64,000 bases of DNA from positions 1,685,775 to 1,749,774 of the forward strand of contig JAKOON010000018.1 of assembly GCA_022577435.1 (NCBI GenBank), in the 5' to 3' direction. Source of the stretch: Embiotoca jacksoni (lineage: Eukaryota > Chordata > Actinopteri > Embiotocidae). Below, one piece after another: positions 33,168-37,835 of this stretch (positions are counted from its first letter, which is position 1; every line of letters starts with the position of its first letter). The position numbers and the translations under genes are program-made. Under the pieces are notes generated by a model. That model was given only the letters and a program-made list of their open reading frames with translations. It made no database searches and was not told the DNA's origin.

Positions 33168-33795
33168 TAACTGCCACTACAAGGTTCTCATTGCTCCTCG
33201 ATGCTCTCTTCTCCCTCACACACACTTGAAGACTGAAGATGACTCACATGGAAAAAAAATTCCAACTGCTGCTGATTTTGTTGCATAATTTCCATATTTA
33301 AATGTATTTCCAATAAGTTTGATACATTTTCTGCGAATTTATTTTAATAGTTTTTTAATACAGTCACAGAAAAAACACCTGAATTTCACATGTGCAGAAA
33401 CTCGTGATCACGTGTGACCTCATACACATGTGAAATGTGTTCGGGAATCTGCATGGGCTTCACACATTACACCATGAAAGAGTTTTAAAAGCATGTATCC
33501 CATGTGTCATGTGAATGATCATATGTTGAGAGATGTGGTAAACATGTGTCATATATGTGTCCCATGTGGAAAACATAGGAAACTACTGTGTTTTCTCTAT
33601 CAGGGCAAAAATGAAAAACTATCTGGTCCCGCTGTTCAGACTCTTTTGAGGATGAAGATAAAATGTTTTTGAGTCGTTCGTCCTGCAGACGAAGATGTTT
33701 TCTCTTTGATCCGTGTTTTATTTTCGTGAGAAACTGTGAACTTCATTAGTTCTCTGATTATTTTCTTCACAGGAGGCGACCTGTCCAGACGCTGA
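1918..33795 (+). CDS. sspo: SCO-spondin, C-terminal part (21 exons, gene continues left of window)
   Basis: SCO-spondin is secreted by the subcommissural organ and floor plate and polymerises into the Reissner fiber in cerebrospinal fluid; in fish it is needed for a straight body axis. Twenty-one exons with AG/GT borders and matching phases join into one 941-residue frame ending in TGA at 33,793. Seven TSP1 modules (WxxW C-mannosylation motifs), four TIL modules with cysteine-rich TILa/VWC tails, and a terminal cystine knot occur in the order expected for the SCO-spondin C-terminus. The last residues, GGDLSRR, closely resemble the mammalian ending as I recall it. N-glycosylation sequons occur in exons at 5518, 12360, 13711, 14254, 15802 and 28900. 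No internal stop or frameshift is seen, so the gene looks intact. The N-terminal part (VWD, LDLa and further TSP1/TIL modules) must lie left of position 1. Confidence 0.94.
2097..2170 (+). repeat. (AC)37 microsatellite
   Basis: An uninterrupted AC run beginning directly after the donor GT of the sspo exon ending at 2094. Confidence 0.98.
2171..3322. other. sspo intron, no recognised feature
   Basis: AT-rich intronic sequence. I see no exon-like frame, RNA gene or repeat. Confidence 0.6.
3323..3478 (+). CDS. sspo: sspo exon: TSP1 module
   Basis: Phase 1-1 exon of 156 nt encoding a compact TSP1 repeat (CPMSAWSVWSQCSCESQRQQ...). The usual CSxTCGxG core is replaced by CSCESQ, so one disulfide is probably rearranged. 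Conserved WSVWSQC and the closing CSLSQC support the call. Acceptor CTGCAG and donor GTGAGT are good matches. Confidence 0.91.
3694..3818 (+). CDS. sspo: sspo exon: TIL module, first part
   Basis: Phase 1 to phase 0, 125 nt. It encodes a trypsin-inhibitor-like cysteine-rich (TIL) domain start: C-APFVYSACGVPCEKQC, then CTPGCYCP, the conserved CxPGCxCP signature. The domain completes in the exon at 5518. Confidence 0.91.
4585..4694 (+). repeat. 26-bp tandem repeat, 4 copies
   Basis: The unit is ACTGGAGTCCTGCAGG plus CTGGACATGG, four nearly perfect copies in the sspo intron 3819-5517. The rest of that intron is AT-rich with poly-A runs near 5337 and 5416 and nothing else recognised. Confidence 0.92.
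5518..5657 (+). CDS. sspo: sspo exon: TIL end and TILa start
   Basis: Phase 0 to 2, 140 nt. It finishes the TIL domain (NGTCVPPEECGC, a typical TIL ending) and runs into a linker rich in Pro/Ser before GCSTC. An N-glycosylation sequon (NGT) is present. It is followed at once by an intron containing long ATCC and G-rich arrays. Confidence 0.91.
5695..6028 (+). repeat. (ATCC)n microsatellite with interruptions
   Basis: About 330 nt of CATC/ATCC units with periodic ATCATCC and ATACATCC slips, beginning 37 nt after the exon ending at 5657. Confidence 0.97.
6051..6256 (+). repeat. G-rich (GGGTCGAT)n / (GGGGGTCGAT)n array
   Basis: About 205 nt of alternating 8- and 10-nt units, each with a run of 3 or 5 G. 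The G-rich strand is the sspo sense strand. It has high G-quadruplex potential in DNA and pre-mRNA. Confidence 0.95.
6591..6637 (+). CDS. sspo: sspo microexon: TILa/VWC-like tail
   Basis: A 47-nt exon, phase 2 to 1, encoding CLCHDGTLQCDMRECE, the CxCxxGxLxCxxxxC tail that follows each TIL in SCO-spondin. It has the same length and phases as the exon at 15802. Confidence 0.88.
6721..6960 (+). CDS. sspo: sspo exon: TSP1 module with insertion
   Basis: Phase 1-1, 240 nt, the longest TSP1 exon here. WSEWTSCSPC opens the module and CPGPLVEERDC closes it. About 25 extra residues rich in Ser/Thr sit after the second cysteine, before QRRFRAC, so this repeat has an expanded first loop. Acceptor and donor are canonical. 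Confidence 0.9.
6961..8080. other. sspo intron, no recognised feature
   Basis: Unique AT-rich intronic sequence. No exon-like frame in phase and no repeat I recognise. Confidence 0.6.
8081..8242 (+). CDS. sspo: sspo exon: TSP1 module
   Basis: Phase 1-1, 162 nt. It encodes CHWSVWSVWTACAEPCSGGVRQRYR and ends CNTALCP, a full TSP1 repeat with three tryptophans in WSVWSVW. The following 3.9-kb intron hosts the antisense tRNA cluster. Confidence 0.92.
8406..8431 (+). repeat. (TA)n microsatellite after poly-A
   Basis: About 13 AT units after a short A run. A second A run is at 8572-8590. Otherwise 8243-8883 shows nothing recognisable. Confidence 0.9.
8884..9145 (+). mobile_element. 5' remnant of a Tc1-like transposon
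   Basis: The stretch GGAGTTCACCCTTGGCAAAT ... AAAAAGGCACACAAATGTCT ... CTGCATGTCAGAGCC matches the 5' non-coding part and start of the transposase region of a common fish Tc1 family, from memory. It stops about 30 nt before the tRNA cluster. It is probably the same family as the relic at 40285. Confidence 0.6.
9203..9274 (-). tRNA. tRNA-Gly(UCC)
   Basis: The complement reads GCGATGGTGGTATAATGG ... CTTCCAA ... GGTTCGATTCC ... CCATCGC plus discriminator A, 72 nt. The 7-bp acceptor stem is perfect, the anticodon is TCC, and the A box (TGGTATAATGG) and B box (GGTTCGATTCC) are good. It is antisense to sspo. No TTTT lies in the first 25 nt downstream, so the Pol III terminator may be distant. Confidence 0.93.
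9733..9814 (-). tRNA. tRNA-Ser(UGA)
   Basis: The complement reads GTTGTCGTGGCCGAGTGG ... TTTGAAA ... CCGACAAC plus discriminator G, 82 nt. It is a type II tRNA with a GGGG-TCT-CCCC variable arm, a perfect acceptor stem and anticodon TGA. The T-loop reads CTCGAAT, so position 54 is C instead of the near-universal T. Confidence 0.92.
10260..10341 (-). tRNA. tRNA-Ser(CGA)-like, probably degenerating
   Basis: It has the same acceptor, D and T arms as the Ser(UGA) copies, but the anticodon loop is ATCGAAA (anticodon CGA). The anticodon stem has a G-G mismatch (ATGGA against TGCAT), position 32 is A, and the variable arm is weakened (GGTG against CCCC). Its 3' flank (on this strand) resembles that of the Ser(UGA) copies. 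It may be a pseudogene. Confidence 0.75.
10708..10779 (-). tRNA. tRNA-Gly(UCC), second copy
   Basis: Identical over its 72 nt to the copy at 9203-9274, with the same flanks on its 5' side and different sequence beyond about 10 nt on its 3' side. Confidence 0.93.
11238..11319 (-). tRNA. tRNA-Ser(UGA), second copy
   Basis: Identical to 9733-9814 over 82 nt, including the C54 substitution. It sits at the same 459-bp spacing from its tRNA-Gly. Confidence 0.92.
12126..12242 (+). CDS. sspo: sspo exon: TIL module, first part
   Basis: Phase 1-1, 117 nt. It encodes RCEDRGRTYQESCANQCPRSC and CLQGSCHP, the first half of a TIL domain. The intron cuts before the GCxC of the TIL core, unlike the TIL exons at 3694 and 14044, which end after it. 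Confidence 0.9.
12360..12498 (+). CDS. sspo: sspo exon: TIL end and TILa start
   Basis: Phase 1 to 2, 139 nt. It encodes GCRCQEGQLLQGNHCVPLADC, the TIL core and end, then a linker with an NGT glycosylation sequon and CNTC. A MITE lies in the next intron. Confidence 0.9.
12662..13346. mobile_element. MITE-like element with 14-bp terminal inverted repeats
   Basis: It starts TACCCAGGGTTCCC and ends GAGAACCCTGGGTA, inverted repeats with one mismatch, in an sspo intron. Inside are repeated CAGGGAA blocks near the left end and GTCAGGGAATG near the right. No transposase frame. TA dinucleotides at both edges could be a duplicated target, suggesting Tc1/mariner-type mobilisation, but the superfamily is uncertain. 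Confidence 0.7.
13399..13595 (+). CDS. sspo: sspo exon: TILa tail fused to TSP1 module
   Basis: Phase 2 to 1, 197 nt. It begins with CVCESGTLVCTELPCP, equivalent to the separate 47-nt exons at 6591 and 15802, and continues without an intron into a TSP1 repeat (YEPWSRWSSCSASCGHG ... CDLPSCP). The donor is GTCTGA, weaker than its neighbours. Confidence 0.91.
13711..13881 (+). CDS. sspo: sspo exon: TSP1 module
   Basis: Phase 1-1, 171 nt. It encodes GCLLSEWSTWSECSATCGGG ... CNTNSCLP, a canonical TSP1 repeat with the CSATCGGG core and an NKT sequon. Confidence 0.92.
14044..14171 (+). CDS. sspo: sspo exon: TIL module, first part
   Basis: Phase 1 to 0, 128 nt. It encodes GCPSGQVFSECSGSCPYSC and CSPGCTCPPGQ, a classic TIL CxPGCxCP signature. 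An 82-nt intron separates it from the next exon, the shortest intron seen here apart from 6638-6720. Confidence 0.92.
14254..14396 (+). CDS. sspo: sspo exon: TIL end and TILa start
   Basis: Phase 0 to 2, 143 nt. It encodes VLHRGSCVFHAECPC (TIL end), a hydrophilic linker with a WNAS sequon, and HLCNTC. Its architecture matches the exon at 5518. Confidence 0.91.
14397..15801. other. sspo intron, no recognised feature
   Basis: Unique AT-rich sequence between the exons at 14254 and 15802. No repeat or RNA gene recognised. Confidence 0.55.
15802..15848 (+). CDS. sspo: sspo microexon: TILa/VWC-like tail
   Basis: A 47-nt exon, phase 2 to 1, encoding CVCRGGVFNCTSELCD with an NCT sequon. Its length and phases equal the microexon at 6591. 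Confidence 0.89.
16607..16693. repeat. Perfect 87-bp hairpin palindrome (41-bp arms, 5-nt loop)
   Basis: The left arm 16607-16647 (AAAAGGAGAGAAGAAGC ... ACACAGCT) is the exact reverse complement of 16653-16693, with loop GATTA at 16648-16652. No mismatch in 41 bp. It lies in the sspo intron 15849-17065, which otherwise shows only T-runs near 16100-16165. Confidence 0.96.
17066..17230 (+). CDS. sspo: sspo exon: TSP1 module (last)
   Basis: Phase 1-1, 165 nt. It encodes CRWSSWSPWSPCSASCGSG ... CMAPDC, with three tryptophans for C-mannosylation and the CSASCGSG core. This is the final TSP1 repeat before the C-terminal TIL-VWC-CTCK block. Confidence 0.93.
17231..18026. other. sspo intron, no recognised feature
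   Basis: Intronic sequence up to the Tc1 element. Open frames here are short and not protein-like. Confidence 0.5.
18027..19158 (+). mobile_element. Inactive full-length Tc1/mariner-like transposon
   Basis: The ends are inverted repeats: TACACTTACCAGCCACTTTA at the left and its imperfect complement (GAAAGTGGCTGGTGAGTGTA) at the right, with TA at both edges. The interior matches the common fish family that begins with the CCACTTTATTAGGTACACCT signature. The transposase is broken by many indels; the only sizeable remnant is a C-terminal stretch at 18,700-18,930 (YLSIAADRVRPLMSS ...). It inserted in an sspo intron in the sense direction. Confidence 0.88.
19550..20040 (-). repeat. Teleost dispersed repeat with (AAT)n end
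   Basis: It begins with about ten AAT units, then AAACTTTATTTGGAGAGCAC and CAGGCAGCTCGTTCTATAAC, ending near AAAATCAATTCTTGC. This matches a widespread fish retroelement-like repeat read from its 3' end, from memory. No coding frame remains. The unit orientation is inferred from the tail. Confidence 0.65.
20298..20509 (+). CDS. sspo: sspo exon: last TIL module
   Basis: Phase 1 to 0, 212 nt, with the whole TIL domain in one exon: ACPQGERWRRSTSEEVLQC ... GCMCRDGLYRNLEGVC ... LCPCHDQGILHE. The donor GTACGC leads directly into about 265 nt of CA-rich microsatellite. Confidence 0.92.
20511..20776 (+). repeat. Compound CA microsatellite
   Basis: About 265 nt of CA units broken by three CTCAACCATTCACAC-type interruptions, themselves repeated, so a higher-order duplication is visible. 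It begins inside the donor region of the sspo exon ending at 20509. Confidence 0.97.
21294..21477 (+). repeat. CT/TGTC-rich pyrimidine array
   Basis: About 180 nt of TCTG and TC units with (TC)n runs, almost purine-free on the + strand apart from G. It lies in the intron 300 nt upstream of the VWC exon. Confidence 0.93.
21702..21773 (+). repeat. (TG)n microsatellite at a 3' splice site
   Basis: About 70 nt of TG with two TATG breaks, ending at the TAG acceptor of the sspo exon that starts at 21776. Confidence 0.97.
21776..21871 (+). CDS. sspo: sspo exon: VWC module, first part
   Basis: Phase 0-0, 96 nt. It encodes GSEWEQGCLSCSCVNGRTVC and CPPLYCDE, the CxxCxC start of a von Willebrand factor C domain. 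The acceptor TAG follows a long TG microsatellite instead of a normal polypyrimidine tract. Confidence 0.9.
21966..22524 (-). repeat. Unclassified dispersed repeat, copy 1 (reverse orientation)
   Basis: Its complement is nearly identical to 54420-54936 and partly to 44606-44818. Landmarks on the complement are CATCAGTGATGTCATC at one end, ATTGACAGGCCTGTGGTG-type sequence in the middle, and GGAGTCTATGGAGCCGGAGG near the other end. Inserted in an sspo intron. Family unknown. Confidence 0.85.
22525..25906. other. sspo intron, no recognised feature
   Basis: About 3.4 kb of intron between the VWC exons. Open frames are short and lack protein-like features; no RNA gene recognised. Confidence 0.5.
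25907..26208 (+). mobile_element. tRNA-derived SINE
   Basis: It begins GGGGCGGCACGGTGGTGCAG, with an A box (TGGTGCAGTGG) and a B box (GGTTCGAATCC) about 45 nt apart. It continues with the fish-typical TTTGCATGTTCTCCCTGTG and ends CCTCGGGGATTAATAAAGTG with an A-rich tail. Both Pol III boxes are intact. It lies sense in an sspo intron. Confidence 0.85.
27140..27201 (+). repeat. (CA)31 microsatellite
   Basis: A pure run in the sspo intron. The surrounding 26,209-28,188 shows no other recognised feature. Confidence 0.98.
28189..28249 (+). CDS. sspo: sspo exon: VWC module, end
   Basis: Phase 0 to 1, 61 nt. It encodes GEVKVEEPGSCCPMCRKQFP; CCPMC is the closing signature of VWC domains. It joins in phase to the CTCK exon at 28900. 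The donor is GTTGGT. Confidence 0.87.
28900..29030 (+). CDS. sspo: sspo exon: C-terminal cystine knot, first part
   Basis: Phase 1 to 0, 131 nt. It encodes PECRRHVQVRNITKGDC and VEVSFCRGRCLSRTDV, the first half of a CTCK domain (CxGxC knot motif seen as CRGRC) with an NIT sequon. CTCK domains usually mediate disulfide-linked dimerisation in mucins and VWF. Confidence 0.93.
29049..29117 (+). repeat. CA microsatellite 20 nt after the first CTCK exon
   Basis: About 68 nt with two CATA interruptions, close to the donor at 29031. The remaining intron to 31,932 shows nothing recognised. Confidence 0.97.
31933..32083 (+). CDS. sspo: sspo exon: C-terminal cystine knot, second part
   Basis: Phase 0 to 1, 151 nt. 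It encodes EPYLQSLCECCSYRLD and PVIHSCECTSCQ, the end of the CTCK with its CECxxC closing cysteines. The sequence is very close to the vertebrate SCO-spondin terminus as I recall it. Confidence 0.94.
32544..32689 (+). repeat. 20-bp tandem repeat, 7 copies
   Basis: The unit is TGTGACATCACTGACTGGGC; spacing is 20 nt except one 23-nt unit. Each copy carries a TGACATCA CRE/AP-1-like core. It lies in the last sspo intron. Confidence 0.9.
33082..33166 (+). repeat. (CA)42 microsatellite
   Basis: A pure run in the last sspo intron, about 600 nt before the terminal exon. Confidence 0.98.
33773..33795 (+). CDS. sspo: sspo terminal coding exon and stop
   Basis: After acceptor CACAG it encodes GGDLSRR then TGA, in phase with the exon at 31933. 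It resembles the recalled mammalian SCO-spondin ending (GGDFSKR-like), which fixes the end of the gene. Confidence 0.9.
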
Positions 33796-33820
33796 ACGAG
33801 TGCGTTTAATGTGAGCCGAG

Positions 33821-33849
33821 TGTGTGTGTGTGTGTGTGTGTGCGTGTGC

Positions 33850-33904
<55 letters not shown>
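33821..33904 (+). repeat. (TG)n microsatellite in the sspo 3' UTR
   Basis: 84 nt of TG with several CG replacements, 25 nt after the stop codon, so transcribed as UG repeats in the mature mRNA. Confidence 0.96.
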
Positions 33905-33905
<1 letters not shown>

Positions 33906-34257
33906 AACTACAGAGAATGAGAGCCGTGTGATCCGTCCTCTGGATGAAAGGTGGAGGATTCTGGGATGGACAGGTGGACGGACGGACGGACAGAGGAGAG
34001 AAGTCCTGAGGACGTCTCTGTTCACGAACACATTGCAGTCTGTCATCATGACTGAATGCTGCTGCTGATGTTCTGGTTCATTCTTCAGCCTGTACAGTGT
34101 TTTTAAACTGTGTATTTATAGAGTAAAGGACCTGAGATACAACATAATAAGATATATTATGCAGTAAAATATGTTTCATATGTGTTTAAAGAAAATGTAG
34201 CAGCAGTCCTAGTCTGATATATTGACATGTTTATGATGCAGCTCCAGTGGACTGATC

Positions 34258-34263
34258 AATAAA
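34258..34263 (+). terminator. Canonical polyadenylation signal for sspo
   Basis: AATAAA lies 463 nt after the stop and is followed by a T/GT-rich stretch (ATTTTGTACTCTTGG and TCTCTCTTTT), the usual downstream element. It is the first canonical hexamer I see after the stop. Confidence 0.7.
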
Positions 34264-34285
34264 TATTTTGTACTCTTGGAGATTA

Positions 34286-35188
34286 CTGTCTCTCTTTTAA
34301 TCATATTTTTAATATCAGTTTTTCCTAACAATATCCATCCTTTTTCCATATTAGATCATTGAACAGCATTTTCTTGCAATGCACACGTGTGTTTTGTTTT
34401 TAAAAATATGATCTGGATACGTTAAATAAAAACACCTGAGGATGGACGGGAGTCTTTATAAGTATTTATACGTTTCAGAGATTTTTTTTAATAACATCCT
34501 TCCAAAACTCCTTAAATTTAACACCCAAGACCTAGAATACTATTATTACAATATTGAATTATTTCAACAGGGGTTGCACGTGTCTGCATCATCCGGTGGC
34601 CGTGAAGCAGTCGCTGTGGTTTCATTGATTCTGTCTCCTGAAGATCGAACTTTCCGCCTCAAAGTTTCAGCAGAAACCAGAAACAAGCAGTGATGAATTA
34701 ATGATGTGCAAGTTTGAATTTTTTCCAAAGATGAAAGTGTTGGCTTTTCCTGTGACTTATTTTTCTGGAGAATAAATGAGTCTGCAATTAAAAAAAAGAA
34801 TGCAAAAAAATAAATATCACCATGGAAACGTTACACATGTCTGCAAAACCCATCAAGCGTGTCACCATTACATCAGTGATGAAAGCTGTTAAAGCCTTTC
34901 CGGTTAAGAGGCTTCGGTGTGTGTAAATCTAAATCAGCTCCGATCCTCTTTGTTCCGTTTGTTCCACACATTCATCTCCAGAACAACCTGCTGCTGCTTT
35001 CTGTGCTTCGCTCAATTAAATTGGCAATATCCAAAACACACAATTTGACAGGAAAGTGATATTTCAGAGTTTTAATTTGCTGCTGAAGTGTTTAGTCATT
35101 ATAAGAAGATGTAATTTTAATGGATGTGTCAGAATGAAGCCCGGAGCTTTTTCACCTCCTGCATTCAGACATGCAAACAGCATTAAGA

Positions 35189-35231
<43 letters not shown>

Positions 35232-36980
35232 CAGACTGACTCCTCCATGACAACAAGCTGCCTTTCCTTTCCTCTCCTCCTCCCTCTCTCCTCTCCTGAC
35301 TAAATGAGGGAGTTGGGTTGCTGATCTGCTCACCTCCTCTGCCTCCCAGCTGCTCAAGTAAAAACTGCTGGTTTAAGTAATACGAGCACGATATGATGCA
35401 TTTTTAATTCATTCAAAAATGTCCCATTTTGATGAATAGTTCTTGAGTCCTCGTCCAACGGCGAGGCTGCAATTGATCACGTCTCAGCAATTATTAAAGC
35501 TCTGATCGCTGAATGCATTCACGGAGCTGTGCGGGTCATTTTGATGGATGCATCCGCGGAGCAGCAGCGCAGCTTCATGCTGGAGTTTGACAGAACACAA
35601 AACAAGGAACATCTACTCAGGGAGAGCTCATAACAGCTGAAAAATGGTGTTCTGGTGGATTTAAAGGGACTCAGAGACGAGAGGGAAGGAGCTGTGTCTG
35701 CTGCTGCCTTCATGTTCAGTCAGAAAGATGAGAACTTGAGCAAATAATTTGGTTTCTCAGTCAGATGTTTTGATTTTGCTTCATTGCTTCCAACCACACG
35801 TTTGACACACAACATCATTTTAATCATCAAGCAGTGAAGGGCAGTTCACTGTCTGCTCTCTGTGACAATGCACTTAAATAATTACACAACGTGTGTGAAT
35901 GTGCTGGATCTCAACTTTCTGCAGCATCAAGAGAAATAAGATTAACAGAACCTCATTTAAGAAGTCAAACGAAAGTTAATTTATGAAAGTTAATGGATTA
36001 ATTTGCAATAAACTTGATGGTATTTTATTATTTTGGGCTTTACTATAATTTAATTTCATATATAATACATGTTGATTATATTTGAGTAATATAGGATTCA
36101 GATTTTAGTTGCAGATGTTCACACTTTCAGTCTTTGACCAGTCACGTGCAGTAAATCCATGTCATTCATTCAAGATAATGTATTCACTGCAAATAAAAGA
36201 GCCTATAAACTGATCCATCGCGCTTCAGATATAACTCAAATATCCGACGCTCCCTGAAGGCATCATCCACAGCATGACGGAAGGGGGGAACCCCGGCGGT
36301 GTGACGTAGCAGAGCAGCCTGAGTGGTGAATCCCCATCCAACCTTGATTCAAGAAGCACCGGAGCACGCGACATTCTCCACAGCAGATTCACAATCAGAC
36401 ACGCGCGTGCGTGAGCGTTCATGTGAAGAGCGTGGAAAAAAATCACGACACCAGTAGCAGAGAGGTGTGTGTGTGTGTGTGTGTGTGTCAGCTGACTCCG
36501 CCGCCATACAGGAAGTTGACAGGTAATTCAGAACAAAGCCGAACACCTGTGAACACCAGAGCACGTGCTTGTGATGAATCTGCGGTGGAACACAAAGCAC
36601 GTGCCTCTTTTCTTTGTCATGTTTCCTCCAACTGTGATAAATGATCTATTTTATGTCATATGAATTATGACTTGATTAAAGATACGGAGATCACTTTTGG
36701 AGCAAACACGAGGCCCCACTTTTTTTTTAAACTGCTCCTTTCGGGGAGAATTTGGAGATCTGGAAGTGTTTGTGCTTCTCCATCGATCCTAAGAAGAGTG
36801 AACAGTTCCGCTCCTGAGGAGTAAAGGGTTAAAAGAGGCGCAGCTCGACGCCGGCGGAGCTGAAGTCATCCGGCGGAGCGCACAGCGAGGAGGAGCACAG
36901 ATCCAGAGAACACCTCCCAAAACCAAATGTAGGGCGACTCGAGCTGCGAATGTGAGCTCTGCTGTTTCACCTGCTCCTGT
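34286..36980. other. Intergenic stretch between sspo and kcnh2
   Basis: No gene recognised. It holds a (TG)19 run at 35193-35230 and a (GT)13 run at 36465-36489. Open frames are short or microsatellite-driven. Confidence 0.6.
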
Positions 36981-37224
36981 CACCAGGGCTGGTTTCCTCT
37001 CACCAGGGCTGGTTTCCTCTCACCAGGGCTGGTTTCCTCTCACCAGGGCTGGCTGGTTTCCTGTCACCAGGGCTGGTTTCCTGTCACCAGGGCTGGTTTC
37101 CTCTCACCAGGGCTGGTTTCCTCTCACCAGGGCTGGTTTCCTCTCACCAGGGCTGGTTTCCTCTCACCAGGGCTGGTTTCCTCTCACCAGGGCTGGTTTC
37201 CTCTCACCAGGGCTGGTTTCCTCT
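36981..37224 (+). repeat. 20-bp minisatellite, 12 copies, upstream of kcnh2
   Basis: The unit is CACCAGGGCTGGTTTCCTCT, with one 4-nt GGCT insertion and two CTGT variants (244 nt = 12 x 20 + 4). It ends about 535 nt before the kcnh2 start codon. Confidence 0.96.
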
Positions 37225-37759
37225 CCTCAAACACTCAGAGCTCCGGAGGCACGAGGAGCAGGTGGGATGAGACCGGAATAAAACCGTGCGGCTCCAACTA
37301 TGGCTCCAACAGCGCTCGTCGGGAAGCTCGCCCGGTCCGCCTCCCAGGAGCGGGCTGCAGAGCAGGATGAGAGGTCCGCTGAGCGCCACCGAGTGTGAGA
37401 CCAGCAGGAAATATCAGCTGACAGGCGCCCCCCCCCCCCCCCCCCCTCCCCCCTCGGGGGACAGAAACAGACACCCTCGCGCCTCTCAGCCTGGAAACTG
37501 GAGGCTGGAGACGACTCCGGTCTGCCGTGCGTACAGTGCGCCTCCTTTCCACAACTCTCCCGTCCTCACTTTCTCCTGCAGACCCTCCAGGAAGCCGCTG
37601 GCTCTCCGACCAACTTGGGAGAACTTTGGCCCCCGGATTACCGCCGCTGAGCCCGGCAGCGCGTCGAGTCCATGCGGGGAGCGCAGTGAGCATCGTGCGC
37701 TCTGATATTATTACAAGTCCTGCAAAGTCTGTCCGAGTCCAGGGGCCACCGCAGCGAAG
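37225..37759 (+). promoter_or_regulatory. GC-rich presumptive kcnh2 promoter / 5' UTR
   Basis: CpG-dense sequence directly upstream of the kcnh2 start, with no obvious TATA box, consistent with a CpG-island promoter. It contains a poly-C tract (about 19 C, then T and 6 more) at 37428-37453 and an upstream ATG with a five-codon frame (37672-37689). The transcription start cannot be placed. Confidence 0.55.
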
Positions 37760-37835
37760 ATGCCGGTCCGGAGGGGCCATGTGGCTCCGCAGAACACCTT
37801 CCTGGACACCATCATCCGGAAATTTGACAGTCAAA
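37760..37835 (+). CDS. kcnh2: Erg-type voltage-gated K+ channel, coding exon 1 (partial gene)
   Basis: KCNH2 (hERG) is the pore subunit of the rapid delayed rectifier IKr that repolarises heart muscle; it acts in the plasma membrane as a tetramer. The exon encodes MPVRRGHVAPQNTFLDTIIR then KFDSQ: the N-terminal cap of the eag/PAS domain that slows deactivation. It ends after 25 codons plus one base (donor GTAAGA), the same boundary as human KCNH2 exon 1 as I recall it. An in-frame TGA at 37703 with no ATG between it and 37760 fixes the start; A at -3 gives a fair Kozak context. The NTFLDT pattern fits KCNH2 better than KCNH6 (NTYLDT) or KCNH7 (NTFLGT), from memory. FDSQ instead of FEGQ is a fish variation. 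The rest (PAS, six TM segments, cNBD) is not in the window. Confidence 0.87.

Larger units (their letters stand above)
33796..34285 (+). other. sspo: sspo 3' UTR
   Basis: This stretch runs from the stop codon to the likely cleavage region after AATAAA at 34258. It carries an 84-nt TG/CG-interrupted tract 25 nt after the stop and is otherwise AT-rich. The exact cleavage point is inferred. Confidence 0.65.
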
